Shown here piece by piece: positions 10,989 through 23,178 of a stretch of DNA of 64,000 bases. The notes under the pieces were generated by a model. That model saw only the letters and a list, made by a program, of their open reading frames with translations, had not been told where the DNA came from and did no database searches. A program made the position numbers and the translations under genes. The stretch's first letter is position 1, and the number at the start of each line of letters is the position of its first letter. Source of the stretch: Ophiosphaerella korrae (lineage: Eukaryota; Ascomycota; Dothideomycetes; Pleosporales; Phaeosphaeriaceae); the NCBI GenBank assembly GCA_028456385.1, contig JALNQF010000169.1, positions 30,937 to 94,936 on the forward strand, given 5' to 3'.

Positions 10989-12588
10989 TTACGTCAACTG
11001 AACATGCATCATGGTTTGGCACCAAACGCGCACAACATACAGTTTATCTGAATCCGTGGCATTTCCGTACTCGGCCTCACCCAACTTCCGAACCACATCT
11101 GCTGGACACTCGTCTTCCTTCGAGATCTTGATGTTCCGAACCGCCTTGTACACGCCCACGGCCGAATAGCCCACCAACCCACAAGCACCTATTCCATCTC
11201 CGTCAGCAACAAATCACGTTAGGGATAGGGAAGAGCACTAACCAGCAGCAGGCTTACACACAAGATTACCCATCCCCTTAGCTAACCCGGTAGCAAAGCC
11301 CGCAAGACCATTCCGCTCCGCCCCATGAATGGGTTTCGCAACGAAATCAGCCAAACCGTCACCAAGCCCGTACCCAAAACTCTGTTCCCAAATTAGTTAA
11401 AAAAGAAGAAGAAGAAGAAGAAGAAGAAGAAGAAGAAGAAAAAACAAAAAAAAAAACAAATGCCTAATCAACCCACCTTTGCGCTGACCAGCAGCCCACT
11501 CCTCAACCCAGTCACATTCTCATACTCTCTCACTTCTTCGCCATACAACTTGGGCAAATTGTGGAAACCCCGCGTTATCCCATGGGTCGTCAGCACAGGC
11601 GTCTTCAGCGCCGCAGTCACAACACGGCCGAGGCCTTTGCCTGCCTCAACGGCTACTTTGGCAGCGGCCTGCGGCGCACCCTTGACGTCTTCCACAGTAA
11701 CGGGCTGCGTGTTGCCGTCGGGATTGCTGCGCTGGCGGGATTCGAAGCGTGTTAGCATGGGCGTGGCCTGTCGGCCGAGTTCGACAGGGCCCGCTACTAG
11801 ACCGAGCATGATTTCGCCGACTGAGTCGTATACCCCGAGCATGATGCCTGATACAGGGTCTGTGGGGTCCCGGCGGGCGGATGGGTATTGTGATATTCTG
11901 GGGGTGGATGTAAGCGGTGAGGTGATTGTAGAATAGGGATGGTACTGACAGTTCTAGGTCTTTGGAGTTGAGGAGTCCTTGTTTTGTAAGGATGGCGGCT
12001 GCTAGGGGGGATAGTGCCGTCTTTCTATTCTTCACTAGCCAGATCGCTGGTCGGTCTTTGAGAATGCTGCATGCTCTTACACCTACGAGCGATGCGGTTG
12101 TAGTGGGCTCAGTCAGGTAGTGCCCGAGTGCTGGGGGAGTTCCTGTCGGTGCAGTTGCTACATTATTTTGCGTATGCTCTTGCAGTACCTGTATGAGCGT
12201 TTCTGAGTCTGGTGTAGTATGTGTGCTCAAAGGCCTTGGGGAAGAAGGCGCCAGCACATCGCGCTCGGGAGATCGCTCCGGTATGTGAGGTTTTTCTTCT
12301 TGTGCTGCTTCAGCATCGACTGTTACCTCACCCTCTGCTATCGACTGGGTGTAGGCTGGCGGTGTGATCACGTATAGATCGTCATCACTCATAAGATCGG
12401 CATGCTGTATTGATGAAGCGTCTGTATTTGCTGCAATCATCAGTATTTTGATTACTTCCATGGGAGCAGCTATGTTGATTCCTACGGTCAATTGGTCTAG
12501 TGTTTTCAGCATTCTCGCTACTGAGTAAGGGCGTATCAACCGTAACTTCGACATCAGCAGGCTCCCTAGGTGCATTCATCGGTGTCAT
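10989..12588 (-). CDS. Free-standing C-terminal domain of sterol glucosyltransferase-type proteins
   Basis: Five exons, 12588-12486, 12430-11950, 11897-11477, 11381-11243 and 11188-10989, close in phase and give 447 residues. All four introns are GT-AG, 52-95 nt. The first 180 residues are Pro/Ser/Thr/Glu-rich and probably disordered. From about residue 200 the sequence follows the tail of large fungal UDP-glucose:sterol glucosyltransferases: GVYDSVGEIMLGLVAGPVEL, then GFHNLPKLYGEEVREYENV, then a Gly-rich repeat region with KGMGNLVCKPAAGACGLVGY. That tail resembles membrane-contact or lipid-transfer protein ends. No glucosyltransferase motif is encoded here or in the 850 bp upstream. It is either a genuine stand-alone domain or the surviving 3' end of a larger gene. 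Confidence 0.68.
11404..11440. repeat. GAA microsatellite inside an intron
   Basis: About twelve gaa units lie inside the third intron (11382-11476) of the minus-strand gene. On the sense strand this is a TTC run just upstream of the acceptor, so it acts as a very long polypyrimidine tract and explains why this intron is the longest of the four. Confidence 0.85.
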
Positions 12589-13454
12589 ATTGTACTAATC
12601 CAAGCTCAGAATTTGATGCTGAGATTACATTGAAGGAATCTACTTCTACATATGCTTCAATCGCGCTGTCAGCCTTGTGTAAGGGATACGCGTGTCGATG
12701 TCTGAGATAATGTGGCGCTAGCCCTGACTGAGAGAGCACAGCTGGTTGCCTAATTGTACCATTGGATAACATCTCGCAAGCAACTCTGAAATTCGGCTAG
12801 ACCTGAGTTTGTGTGGCTTGGATATTTCTGTACTTGCAGCCTTTCGTACGCGTTTCGCAAGGTTTCCCGGAACAAGTTCTTTAAGCGAATGGGGCGCAAA
12901 TCCAGCATCGTGATTGGTTTGATCATCAAATGTTGCACACTTTTAGCAATAGACCCGATCAACCAGAAGTGGAACTCAACACCTCGATAGCAAGGAAATT
13001 AACGAAAGGAGAAGTCTCTTCATTGTAATCGCTGCCCTTACCTGATAATGCGACAACTAATAGTCTTTGGGGTGTTCGTAGCCGGTGTATCATTTGGGAC
13101 ACCATTTGATTTTCTAGCGATGAAGAACCACTTTATCTTCCTTTAGCAATGAAAGCTCGCTAAATTCCGTATAACAGTATTTGCATCAATTATTACAGTC
13201 GTGCTCCCCATATTTTTCATGCCAGTCGGATAACTGCCTGCCAAGATAGTTGATCACACCCTCTTTCGCTTGGCCTTTTGCTGCTGAAAATTGACTTGAA
13301 GTACTCTGGAAGCACGTTCGCGGCCCACACCCCAAACTCTTGCGGCTCACACCAACATTCGGCGACGCGTCCGAATGCGATGCTCGCAACCACCGGCCTA
13401 ATTTCAATGCATCTATTCTGGATCTTGACTTGCTTCTGTATCACCCAACTTTCC
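12589..13454. other. Spacer between the orphan domain gene and the bZIP gene
   Basis: Only short frames are present. No glucosyltransferase domain can be read on either strand, which matters for the orphan-domain question. A protein-like minus-strand stretch at about 13220-13440 has no identifiable family. Confidence 0.4.
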
Positions 13455-14444
13455 TCAAGATTGCCGATGACCGGGCGAGACCTTGAATTCTAATGTCCGG
13501 AAAGGCACATACTTCCCATCTGCCAATTGATCCGCCTGGCGTTGTATGTACCTTTCAATTCTTGAATCTGAACAATTTACATGCTGGCTTACCATCTCGG
13601 TCAAGTGATGCTTAGTGTTTGTCAGGTTTTGTATCTCTGCTCTCAACGCTCTGTTCGTTCGCTCGCTGATCCGCGCTTCTTGGACGAGGTGGTCCTGCTC
13701 TAGTCTTTGCTTGGTCCTGCACCTGCTCGCTGCTTTGCGATTCTTCTCAAGGTATATGGCGCGCTCGGCGCTTATTTCCGTTGGTTCTGATTTACGCCGC
13801 CGTTTGGAGGTGGTGGAACGTTCGGTCGCGGAGGGTTCTTGTGTGCTTATTTCTGAGTGATCACTGTTATGCCTCTGAAGCTTATCACGAGTTTTGGCCG
13901 AGTAGTCGACGAGTTGCCTCGGTATATAAGCGTTGGGGCCACTCAAGAGCGTGCTGTTGCGCGATTTTGGAGAGGGCTGGTTCTTGTCGGAGCTTATTTT
14001 CGTTGAGGGTATTGTTGTCATATCAGCAACCAATCCCGTAGTGTTGATTGTCGTGAACATTTGCAAGAACGGGTATGAGGTATGGGTACCAAAATTGGAG
14101 GGCACGATAGCATCCCGGTACTCTGGTATGAACTGATGGTTCGTGTTTGCGCCACACATTGGCACAGTGCTATCAGAGCGAAGTTCTCTGTCCCTGTTGT
14201 TCGGGCTAGCATTCCGCCCGTGGTCCAAGGTTGGTAAAAGTGGAGCTCCTGGAGTTATCGTGAAAGGCACTGTATGTTGGATATCGGTTGTTGTTGGATA
14301 AGATACGTTACCAAGTGGAGGTAGATCCCATATTTCCAGCGTTTCATAGCGATTGGAGTTTTCTGAAGTCACCTCAGGGCCCAGTTCAGGTAATTGGTAG
14401 CCATATCCCTCAAGCGGTTCCATGAGGAGCGTTTTAGTAGACAT
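13455..14444 (-). CDS. bZIP transcription factor (ATF/CREB-like)
   Basis: Single open frame of 329 residues from the ATG at 14444. Residues about 226-295 form a bZIP domain: the basic region EKNRKAASRCRTKQR fits the N-x-x-A-A-x-x-C-R signature, followed by a long charged helix with leucines at heptad spacing and the end block MVSQHVNCSDSRIERYI. The block after the zipper, with a Cys and conserved Asp, resembles fungal Atf1/AtfA-type factors, which control stress and development genes. The N-terminal 200 residues are Ser/Thr/Pro-rich. The protein is shorter than AtfA and lacks its recognisable N-terminal osmotic-stress region, so it is probably a lineage-specific paralogue. A small 3' exon cannot be excluded. 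Confidence 0.8.
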   Translation of the reverse strand: MSTKTLLMEPLEGYGYQLPELGPEVTSENSNRYETLEIWDLPPLGNVSYPTTTDIQHTVPFTITPGAPLLPTLDHGRNASPNNRDRELRSDSTVPMCGANTNHQFIPEYRDAIVPSNFGTHTSYPFLQMFTTINTTGLVADMTTIPSTKISSDKNQPSPKSRNSTLLSGPNAYIPRQLVDYSAKTRDKLQRHNSDHSEISTQEPSATERSTTSKRRRKSEPTEISAERAIYLEKNRKAASRCRTKQRLEQDHLVQEARISERTNRALRAEIQNLTNTKHHLTEMVSQHVNCSDSRIERYIQRQADQLADGKYVPFRTLEFKVSPGHRQS

Positions 14445-15969
14445 AGGATGCCGTTACTAACTTGGTATTAGGACGGGTAAAGATAGGTGTCCGTAGTGCT
14501 CGGCCTTTATGCTGAGTCGGGTTCAACAGAATAGATAGCGACTACCCTGAGAGGATTTTGGAAGGTGCGTTTGAGAAGACTCTGGAAGGTGAGTTCGATC
14601 GGTTTATAGATCTCATCACCGTGTACTGATGTTAGAACAAACGTATGGAACTCAGAACCGCGGATTCGTGATTGAAGGTTACCTGGTTAATAAGGAATAA
14701 TTCTGACCGTAACGCGGCATGCATCGCATAGTTCGCAGGTCCTCAACGAACCATAAGAATATAGGATGCTAGCTCACACCGTGCATTCAAGTCCAAGTTC
14801 CAAGAGGAGACTGTGAGGTCATAGCTGGGTGAGCTTATTTCTCGGGACAACAGTGCAAGCAGCGCATGAGTACCAGGGGCATTTGAGCTCCGCGGACGCA
14901 AAGGAGCTTTAGCCCTGTGAATGGGAGATAGGAAGTACTACGCTCCAAGTATGTGTGGTTCGGCCACGATGGCCGGTAGAGTCTGTGCATGCCCCAGCTT
15001 GGAGACTCGCCAACGGATCCCATTCCCGGAGCCAATAGGAGGAGAGCTAGACTATTCGACTTGCTTGATGTGGGACGTTGATCCATATGATAGGTATGTT
15101 TGCGAGGGGGGTAAGCTTTTGTTGCAAGGTGCTTCTTATCACTTGTGTGATGTAAAATGAGAAAAAACATGTAGGTGATGATAGCCGTCGGGGTTCCAAT
15201 GTTGGGTGACATCCTTGCCGAGACCTGTTAGGCTACTAAAAAAAATGTTAGGCTGGCAGCGGTTTGTGGGGAACATATGAGTGAGCTCCGCAATCATGGA
15301 TGCATGCATCGCCACTACCAGGCTTACTTCTACTATGTAGCGCAATGAATCTTGAAATATGTGTATTTCGTCGGCATTGGATTGTGAAAGTCAAACACTC
15401 AACTCACTCACTCTTGACCGCCTGGTAAAATTTCTTCGCCCTTGGTCGCCGAACCAACCAAAGATTTGTATTATCCTATGTTTATTCCCTGGCCTCCTAA
15501 CTGCGACTTGACGCGAGGAGGAAAATCGATTCTATATTGTTTTGCAGTGACCTAATGCGAAGAGTAAATGACCCATCTTCCTGGGTTCAAAGCAGTACCC
15601 AGTGGAGTCATTTATTGTTGCCAATCAGAAGAAGGCTTTCTCTATTCGTAGGTTGCGTTCTGACGTTGCGGACTAAAACATCACTCAGAAATTTAGGCTC
15701 TAAAAGGCATGGATTGTTGGGCACTCCTGCATATGACGCTGCACCGCGCAGTTTGGATGCATACAGTTTCAATCCGGAGCTCATCAACGGCGAAAGCTTA
15801 CTTTCTTATTGATCTAGCAACTGAATTGGCTTCTAAATCTATATGCGAAAAAGCCCGTTTTTAAGACTTGCAATGTCCACACATACCCAGCTGGGGCCGT
15901 ACAACTCAAAGACAACGAGCGCAAGTGTAACACTAATTCGTGCCAAGCACAATACCAAGCATCCAATCC
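14445..15969. other. 1.5-kb spacer without supported genes
   Basis: Several short frames, none with a recognisable family or convincing splice pattern. It includes the upstream region of the bZIP gene. Confidence 0.35.
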
Positions 15970-18025
15970 CTATCCTCCATTACCACTACTGAACACCATC
16001 CCAAACGCCTCCCCCTCCTCCATGCTCAACCCCTCATCCAAAATCGAATGCGCCATATCAACTACCGCATCCTCGATCCCCGCCTCAAGCACCAATCCCT
16101 CACTAAACGCCAGCCGCGTCAACGCGACCAAATACGCATGCTGACCCCCCAGGGTATTAACTAATTTGCTCTTGATATCGAAGCCCGGGTTGGCTGTGGC
16201 AATGTGGTATATGAGTTTCATAGTGGCGTTTATAGACGCAGTCTTTTGATCCTGAGTGGGCGAGAGCGGTTGTTTGATGAGAGCGTTGATGCTGTGGTCG
16301 AGGTATTTGATTAGACGGCCGACACACAGTGGGTTTTGGGCGAGGCGAACGCAACCGGGTTCCGGGAGTGAGAATTGGGTGAGGACGGTAATGACGAGGA
16401 GGCGGAGGACCCAGACTTCTTTCTCAGTGGCGGGGAGCGAAGCTGGTGGGGCTGAAGGGTTGGGGATGGGCTGTGGAGTCTCGATGAGCATGTTTGTGAG
16501 GCGGTTTATGAGGGCGTCTTCGATATTGGGTTGGCTTTCGTCTTCGGCTGCGATGGGGCCGAGGGAAGTAGAGAGAGCAGATGTGCTAAGGATGCGCAGC
16601 ATGAGTGTTATTTGCAGCTGTGGGTATTCCTTGTTGAGAAGCATCAGAGCAAAGCCCGAGGGTATACCCTGCCAGAAACGAGTCAGAGCTTCTGGGTTTG
16701 TAGAAGATACGGAACTTGTCGCAATGAGATAGAGTAACTCTAGACAATCAACCACATCAATTTTGGTCGTGATATCGATTTGGGCTGGAGAATATAGGTT
16801 TGCGACAGCCTTGCCGCCCAGTTTTGCGGCATTGGAGATGGGCAAGGATACTAGATCAATAGATGAGATGATAAGAGGGACAGTCCTCTCAGCTACCTGC
16901 ACAGCGGTTTCTGCTGGCTCAAATGCTAGGATAAAGTGCATTGCATCGAGGATGAGAGATATTGGGGCGTAGTATCTTTCATCTAGACATCGCTTCCACA
17001 GATCCAGAAAAATGTGGCAGATTCGCAACGCTAGCTGATGAACGTCTAACACGGTAGTAGCTGCCAAAGCATCGTGTACAAGCGACGAGAGCTTTTTGGC
17101 AGGCTGTGTAGGGAATGCATGCTGGGCTAAAGCTTCGAGAATGCGGTCCTCGCTAGTGGATGAGGTATGGGAGAGGAGACGATGGAGCAGCGTGAAGCGG
17201 CGGTCGTCGTGGCGAAGGTGCTCTAGAAGGGCTGTATCAATCTTGGCATCGACTACAGCTGACTCTTGTTCTGTTTCGTTTCGCCGGCCCCGCGGCTCGC
17301 TCAACTGCAGGGCTGGTAGAGGTATGGGGCTCTGGTCTGTGACCTGACGCTTCCGCTTGCCGACTTGTCTTGGTGTTGCAGTCTTGACTCTTTCGCGAGC
17401 CTTGGAAGGGGAGGCCATGATGATGTCGTCGTCGTCGAAGCCATCGCCCAAGAGGGCACTAGTTTTGTTTAGATGCTTTGGTGTTCCTCGTGGGCTCTTT
17501 GGCGCGACTGTTGTTGCCGTCCTAGTCCTTGTCGGCATGGCTTTTTTGGTGCGCTTTGCCATGCCCGCCTCGCGAGCATCGTGCTGATGGAACATGCTGT
17601 CTATCTGGGCCTGCTCTTTGTCGCGACGCAGCTTCTCGATCTCGGCCCTCATCTTGGCCAGCTCGGAGGCGTGCAGTTGCTGTTGGTCAGCGATCTGGCG
17701 CTCATGCCGGCGGCTCTCGGCCTCCTGGCGGCGTCTAAGAGTATCTGCCTCGCCGGCCTTGGTCTGTAGTTTTCCTTTGAGGTCCTGGGCCTCTTTCCTC
17801 TCACGTGCCTTCTCTTGCTCCAGCTGCGACGGTCGTCAGCAGGCGGTTCGTGTTGGAGCGGTGCAGGGCCGGCGCACCTTCTTGATGCGCAAGAGCATGT
17901 TGTCGCCATTGTGGTTGTATGTTTGCGTGTGCTGGGGGCCGGCATCATCGTCGAGATTGACCACCTCATCGCCATTGTCCAGGCCATAGTCCGGGTCTGG
18001 CGCAGTATGGCGATGCTGCTGCTGC

Positions 18026-18058
<33 letters not shown>

Positions 18059-18156
18059 GTGGCACGTATCGCACTGGCTTCCAGGTAGTGCAGGGCGGCA
18101 GCTGGCAGGTGGTCGAGGTCAGAGTCGGAGAAGCCAAAGTCGTCGTCGTCGTCCAT
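15970..18156 (-). CDS. Rad26/ATRIP-type DNA-damage checkpoint protein
   Basis: Exon 1 (18156-17878) and exon 2 (17823-15970) join in phase over a 54-nt intron, giving 710 residues. The first residues are very acidic (MDDDDDFGFSDSDLD), like the RPA-binding N-terminus of ATRIP. A glutamine run follows. Residues about 92-165 form a strongly predicted coiled coil rich in Lys/Glu/Arg/Gln, and the rest is a long helical-repeat region (for example DDRRFTLLHRLLSH). This layout is that of S. pombe Rad26 and Aspergillus UvsD, partners that bring the ATR kinase to RPA-coated single-stranded DNA. Joining across the intron extends the coiled coil without a break, supporting the model. It shares a 353-bp divergent promoter with the CDP-DAG synthase gene. 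Confidence 0.78.
18014..18057. repeat. CTG/CAG triplet run coding polyglutamine in the Rad26-like gene
   Basis: About fourteen ctg triplets with one ccg interruption. On the minus strand they encode a glutamine tract near residue 34 of the checkpoint protein. Length is likely to vary between strains. Confidence 0.85.
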
Positions 18157-18509
18157 GGCTAGTAGATGCCATGTGGTTGGTGGTCGCGTCTCTCGTCTCT
18201 CGTTATGCGGGCCCTTCGCCCAAGGTGGCGTAGCGTGCTCCGTCCGCTCCTGAGCCGCAGGAGTGACGTCTGATACCCGTTGCTGGTCCGTCGCTTTTCA
18301 CACTGCGCCCTAGCCACACCTCTACCAAGGCTCTGCCTCGTCTACCACTATCCAACACGCTGGCTGAGATCTTCCGGCTTGTACACGCTCTCTCTTACAT
18401 CCCACTTTGCGCCCTCCCTCTCCTCGTCGCACTCCCCCCCCATCCCGCCCCATCCTAGCTCCTGTCCTGCACACCCGCTGCCTCCGACCGTCGTCGCATC
18501 CGGGCAGCC
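18157..18509. promoter_or_regulatory. Bidirectional promoter between Rad26-like and CDP-DAG synthase genes
   Basis: 353 bases between divergent start codons. The part next to 18510 is strongly pyrimidine-rich on the plus strand, with runs of C and CT, as in many housekeeping promoters of filamentous fungi. No TATA box seen. Confidence 0.4.
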
Positions 18510-19978
18510 ATGACGCGCCCACGCAAAGACGTCAAGTTCCAACACCGCAGCGCCAGCAATGTACGGACACGGCGGCCCTCGCAAAGCATGTCCGAAATCA
18601 GCGAAAATGGTTCAGACCATCCCTCCAGCCCGATCAAAAACGGAGCCATAGCTCCTCCAGTATGCCGACCCCCCACTGTCTGCTCACCCTACTCCAAAAC
18701 TTACCCTCGCAGGCACCAGAGCCACCCCAGCCCACCGAGTACGAGAAGAAAAAGGCAAATTTTATAACGCGCACAATATGGACCTTGGTCATGATTCTTG
18801 GCTTTTTCTGGGTCCTCGGCGCCGGGCACATCTACATCATCATCATTGCTACCGCAGTCCAGGTCATCTCTTTCAAGGAAGTCATCGCCATCGCAAATGT
18901 CCCTAGCAAGGCCCGTAGCTTGCGCTTCACCAAGTCGCTCAACTGGTACTTTCTCGGCACCGCCATGTACTTTCTCTATGGCGAAAGCATCATTTACTAC
19001 TTCAAGCACATCCTGCTCGTCGACCGCATTCTGCTGCCGCTGGCCACCCACCACAGATTCATCTCCTTCATGCTTTACATAATAGGCTTCGTCTTCTTTG
19101 TCGGCTCCCTTCAAAAAGGTCACTACAAATTTCAGTTCACTCAGTTTGCTTGGACCCACATGGCTTTGTTCCTCATCGTCGGACAGGCCCATTTTGTCAT
19201 CAACAACATCTTTGAAGGCTTCATTTGGCTCATTTTGCCTGTTTCTATGGTCATCACTAACGATATTTGGGCATACCTTTGCGGTATTACCTTTGGACGG
19301 ACTCCCCTCATTGCGATTTCTCCAAAGAAGACCCTGGAAGGGTTCTTGGGCGCATGGTTCTTCACCGTCCTATGGGGCATCTTCTTGACTCACTTCCTTG
19401 CTCAGCACAAGTACTTCATCTGTCCTGTCAATGATCTTGGCGCAAATATCTGGACCGGCCTCGAATGCAAGCCGAACCCGGTCTTCGAAGCCCGTGACTA
19501 TACCCTGCCATTTATTCCAGAGGGCCTGCCCTTTCCACGGACAGTCAATGTCATGCCCATGCAATTCCATGTTCTCATTCTTGCCACATTTGCCTCTCTC
19601 GTCGCACCCTTTGGTGGCTTCTTTGCCTCTGGACTCAAGCGAACTTTCAAGATCAAGGACTTTGGCGACTCTATCCCTGGGCACGGAGGAATGACTGACC
19701 GCATGGATTGTCAGTTCATCATGGGGTCGATTGCATTCTTCTACTACTCAAGCTTCATCGCCATCCACCACACCACAGTTGGTGGCGTCGTGGAGTCGGC
19801 CATTACAGGCCTCAGCGCTGAGGAGCAGATGGAGGTTGTGAAGATCTTGGCCAAGAATCTAGTCAACCAGGAGGTCATCTCTCCTAAGGTAAGCAACCCA
19901 TCCTACCGCGTACTCGGTACTTGAACTAATTTGGCGAAGATTCTTGAATACCTCTCAGAGCAGTTACGCAGAAGATAA
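18510..19978 (+). CDS. CDS1: CDP-diacylglycerol synthase (phosphatidate cytidylyltransferase)
   Basis: Exons 18510-18659, 18713-19888 and 19940-19978 join in phase and give 454 residues, the normal length for the fungal enzyme. It makes CDP-diacylglycerol from phosphatidate and CTP, the precursor of phosphatidylinositol, phosphatidylserine and cardiolipin, in the ER membrane. A polar N-terminus is followed by about eight hydrophobic helices. The block GRTPLIAISPKKTLEGFLGA and the family signature around KRTFKIKDFGDSIPGHGGM (Ser-x2-Lys-Arg-x4-Lys-Asp-x-Gly-Asp-x3-Pro-Gly-His-Gly-Gly pattern) are intact, including the metal-binding aspartates. The tiny last exon adds ILEYLSEQLRRR before the stop. 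Start chosen because the long open frame upstream of 18713 lacks any family similarity, while the spliced start gives a compact polar N-terminus. Confidence 0.93.
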
Positions 19979-20364
19979 TTTGGCTTCATGTTTGATGACT
20001 TCTTCAGCTTCTTTGGCATCACTTGACTCATTTTGTTCCATGTAATGATATAAGAGGGTAATTGATGCCTGCCATGACTCGGGCATCAGAGTCGATTCCC
20101 CTCCACACATGCTGTGGCGAGTGAGGCTGTATATAGGCAGTAGCCTGGCACAATCGCCTCACGTCGCGAATTTCTTGTTAATTATAATATTGTCTCATCT
20201 CCATAAACCCATACTTTTATCATGTGTGAGACGTCATATCATGCTGCAGAATGACGTGCACCCAATGCCGGCTCCCGCTCGCTTAACGCCGAGCAAGGTC
20301 CGACGCCGCATCGTCAAGTCTGAACTTGAGCGACACTCAACCATCCAAACTTCTGGGCCTACCA

Positions 20365-22369
20365 ATGCCACCGCGACCTTTTATCAACGACGCATTATGG
20401 CGATGTCTTTGCCCTGGATTTCCCCGCAATGCTTCTTCGCCAGGGTTTGCAAGAATAGCGGGCCCACCGAGGTTACGCAACGGCCCAAGAGACTGTGACT
20501 GTCGCAGTCGCAGTACCATCTGTCACCAAGTACGCGCCTACAGTCAGTCGACAGCGCCCCTCCCGTCCAGCGAGGCGCCTTCGCCCCTAGCGAATCCCAA
20601 TTCTTTCGTCTCTCTCAACACAGCCGGTAGATTTGGCTTACCCCAAAAACCGGGCCACAAGCGACCCCTCGCCCAACTGTCAACGCCTCTACTCTACGAA
20701 CATGTGCGTGAGCAAGGCGCTAAAGGGAACTTCGACGAAGTTTTCAACATTTGCAGAGTGCTGCTTAAGGACAGGGGAGAGCCACTGAATGTAGCCATGT
20801 ATACAGCGGTTCTGCATAGCTTCGTGAGCTCGAATAATGGTACGGCAGGCAAAGTGAGGAAGGTGCTTGATGAGATGGGATTCTGGGCCCAAAGCTCCGA
20901 TGGCTTCAGTGGGCAGGCCAAAATCGACCTAGATCTCAGAGCATGTGAATGCGTATTAGAGGTGCTTTCTGTACATCCAGACTATCTATTGCGCAACGAT
21001 ATTCTAGAATACATGAGGTCGCACTGGCTTACACTATCAGAACGAGGCCATAACTTTGTGGTAGCTGGCTTGTTGCGCGAGCGCCACCTCGAACAAGCCC
21101 TGGAAACACTCGACGAGATGGCAAGGCAAAACATGAAGATTGAAAATTGGTTGTTTGATCTGGCTATCTGGAGTCTGCTAGAATATGATGAGATTGAAGA
21201 GGCCTTCCAGGTTCTCAGTCTCAAGCAAGACATGCAACAGCAAAGAAATAAGCCGGGCTCTGTGAATCTCAGCAATACTCTTTGGGGGGCGCTGCTCGAT
21301 GCTGCTGCACAAAAACAGCTTGTAAGTGGTGATATCCCCAAGGGTATTCATTCCACACTAATGACTACAGTACGACCAAGCCACTGTGGTGTGGAATACC
21401 CAAGTCCAACCAGGCTACCTAAAACCTGGTACTGGAGCATGCGAATCCGTCCTTGTCCTCGCTGCCCGCTATGGCGATGTGGATCTGGCTACTAGTGTCC
21501 TCCGCATCCTCACCGAGCGCGAGACTGAATTTACTACACACCATTATGAACTTCTGATCACCGCATATCTTAATGCGAACGATCTTTCTAACGCTTTGTC
21601 TGTCATTCTGATCATGGTTGACTCAAACTTCAAGATCGATGCCGGCACATGCCAGCCTCTATTTTCTTACTTGCAGGCAGAGAAAGAAGGAGATGCGAGT
21701 CGACCCTTAGCAGCCTTCAATATGTTACAAGACTTCGAAGCTTCAGGCCGTAAAGTTCCTACAGCCGCTATCAATGCTTGTATGCAGGCGAGCATAGCCC
21801 TTGGACGTTTTCCAGAAGCCATTGAAATTTACAAAGCCCTACATACTGTCTCAGCTTCAGGCCCTGATACTCAAACTTTCAATATCCTTTTTAGGGGATG
21901 TCATCGAAACGCCCGTAAAGAACTTGCCATGTTCTTCGCAAATGAGATGATTCAACTCGGTTTGAAGCCAGACCGACTTACATATGATCGACTCATATGT
22001 GTCTGCTTGCAGACAGGCGATGTGGAAGATGCTCTGCTTTACTACCAGGAGATGAGGTCAATGAACGCAAGTCCTGGTGCATCAACAGCTATGAAACCGC
22101 GAAGAGGCACATGGGAAGGGCTCATCAAAAAATTGGCGGGGTCTAATGATGACCGTGCTGTGGCGATGTTGAGGGATTACATGCAATACCAGGAGGAGCC
22201 TCGCCTGTCTTTGGAGAGGGCAGTCAAGGAGAAGTTTGAGCTCTCCCCCGAACCTCGTGATGGAGTCGGAAGTGTTAGAGCGTTGGGAAGTGGAGAGCGT
22301 TCGGACGTACCTTCAGTCGGGGTTTTGACTACTAGTAGTCATGGGGCTCCAACTGTTCGTCAGGAATGA
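20365..22369 (+). CDS. Pentatricopeptide-repeat protein, probably mitochondrial; start uncertain
   Basis: Exons 20365-21321 and 21371-22369 join in phase (49-nt intron), giving at least 651 residues. Repeated 35-residue helical pairs such as TQTFNILFRGCHRNARKELA and LTYDRLICVCLQTGDVEDAL identify a PPR protein. These bind RNA and, in fungi, act mostly in mitochondrial transcript maturation or translation. The N-terminus is Arg/Ser/Pro-rich, as in a mitochondrial presequence. The annotated start is the first in-frame ATG after a stop, but the reading frame looks coding further upstream: an ATG at 20251 begins MTCTQCRLPLA in the same frame and is cut by a TAA at 20284. The true 5' end may be an unrecognised upstream exon, or the TAA may be a mutation. 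Confidence 0.8.
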
Positions 22370-23178
22370 CAAGGTTTGTTGAAGACTGAGTCAGTTTGGC
22401 TACTCTGATTCATGCAAATAGCCCCATTTTGGCTGCCTAGTGAACACAATCGGCCGGAAGCGGATCGACGTCTTGTCAGAAGCTCCGAGAAGACTGCGAA
22501 AATATCATCCTGCAAATTTTGTTGCGCCACTTTATCCCTCGGTATACCCAAAATGGGGTAGTTACTATGGAGTCGAGCGTGGGCCGATAAGGTGAGCAAT
22601 GACGAATAACAAGCCACCATTTGCCAAGCGTGTCAAGCCTAACGGAAAAAGCTTGACTCGCATCGAGGCTGCAGAGCCGCACGCCTCAGCCGAGCACAAT
22701 TGAGACCCACATAAAAGCTCAACCACAATCGTAGCGTTGCAATCCCAGTAGGTTTTTAACACCACCTGCTTTGAAATGAGCCGCAAGAACTATCTACCCC
22801 CACCGTCCTTGACTCGTTTCGCCATAGGCCTTGCCCGGATTCCCCATGCGATGATAGGCGAAGGCGATGGATCTGTCGGAGACTCGGGGTGTTTCCACGG
22901 GGTATGGACGGCAATAGGCGACATAAAGAGATATCGAATTGATAGGTAGATTGTATTTCCGGAGCCCCCAAGTGGAGACAATGCAATATTGTAGGGTTTG
23001 AAAAGCTGTATACAAAGCACCATCCCGCGACCCTAATTTCTATGTCCTGTTCAGCTCCTCGCCACTCCCCATCATCCCAGTAGCGCTGTTGTTCAGGGGT
23101 CTCACGCCAAACTTCTTTCTGTGTTCTCTTGAGCACTCGGCGGCCCCGGAGCGTTTTGATTCAATTGAAGCTCTCAAC
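22370..23178. other. Spacer upstream of the sugar transporter
   Basis: About 800 bases without a supported gene. It holds the 3' flank of the PPR gene and the promoter of the transporter. The frame open upstream of the chosen transporter ATG has no transporter-like sequence. Confidence 0.4.

Noticed and set aside
13217..13444. Minus-strand frame just 3' of the bZIP gene, rich in Trp and Phe, possibly an extra exon
   Set aside because: A possible intron links it to the bZIP frame, but the resulting tail matches nothing known and the bZIP protein already ends plausibly.
20041..20110. Possible tRNA suggested by a T-loop-like gtcgattcccc
   Set aside because: No matching acceptor stem or anticodon arm could be drawn around it.
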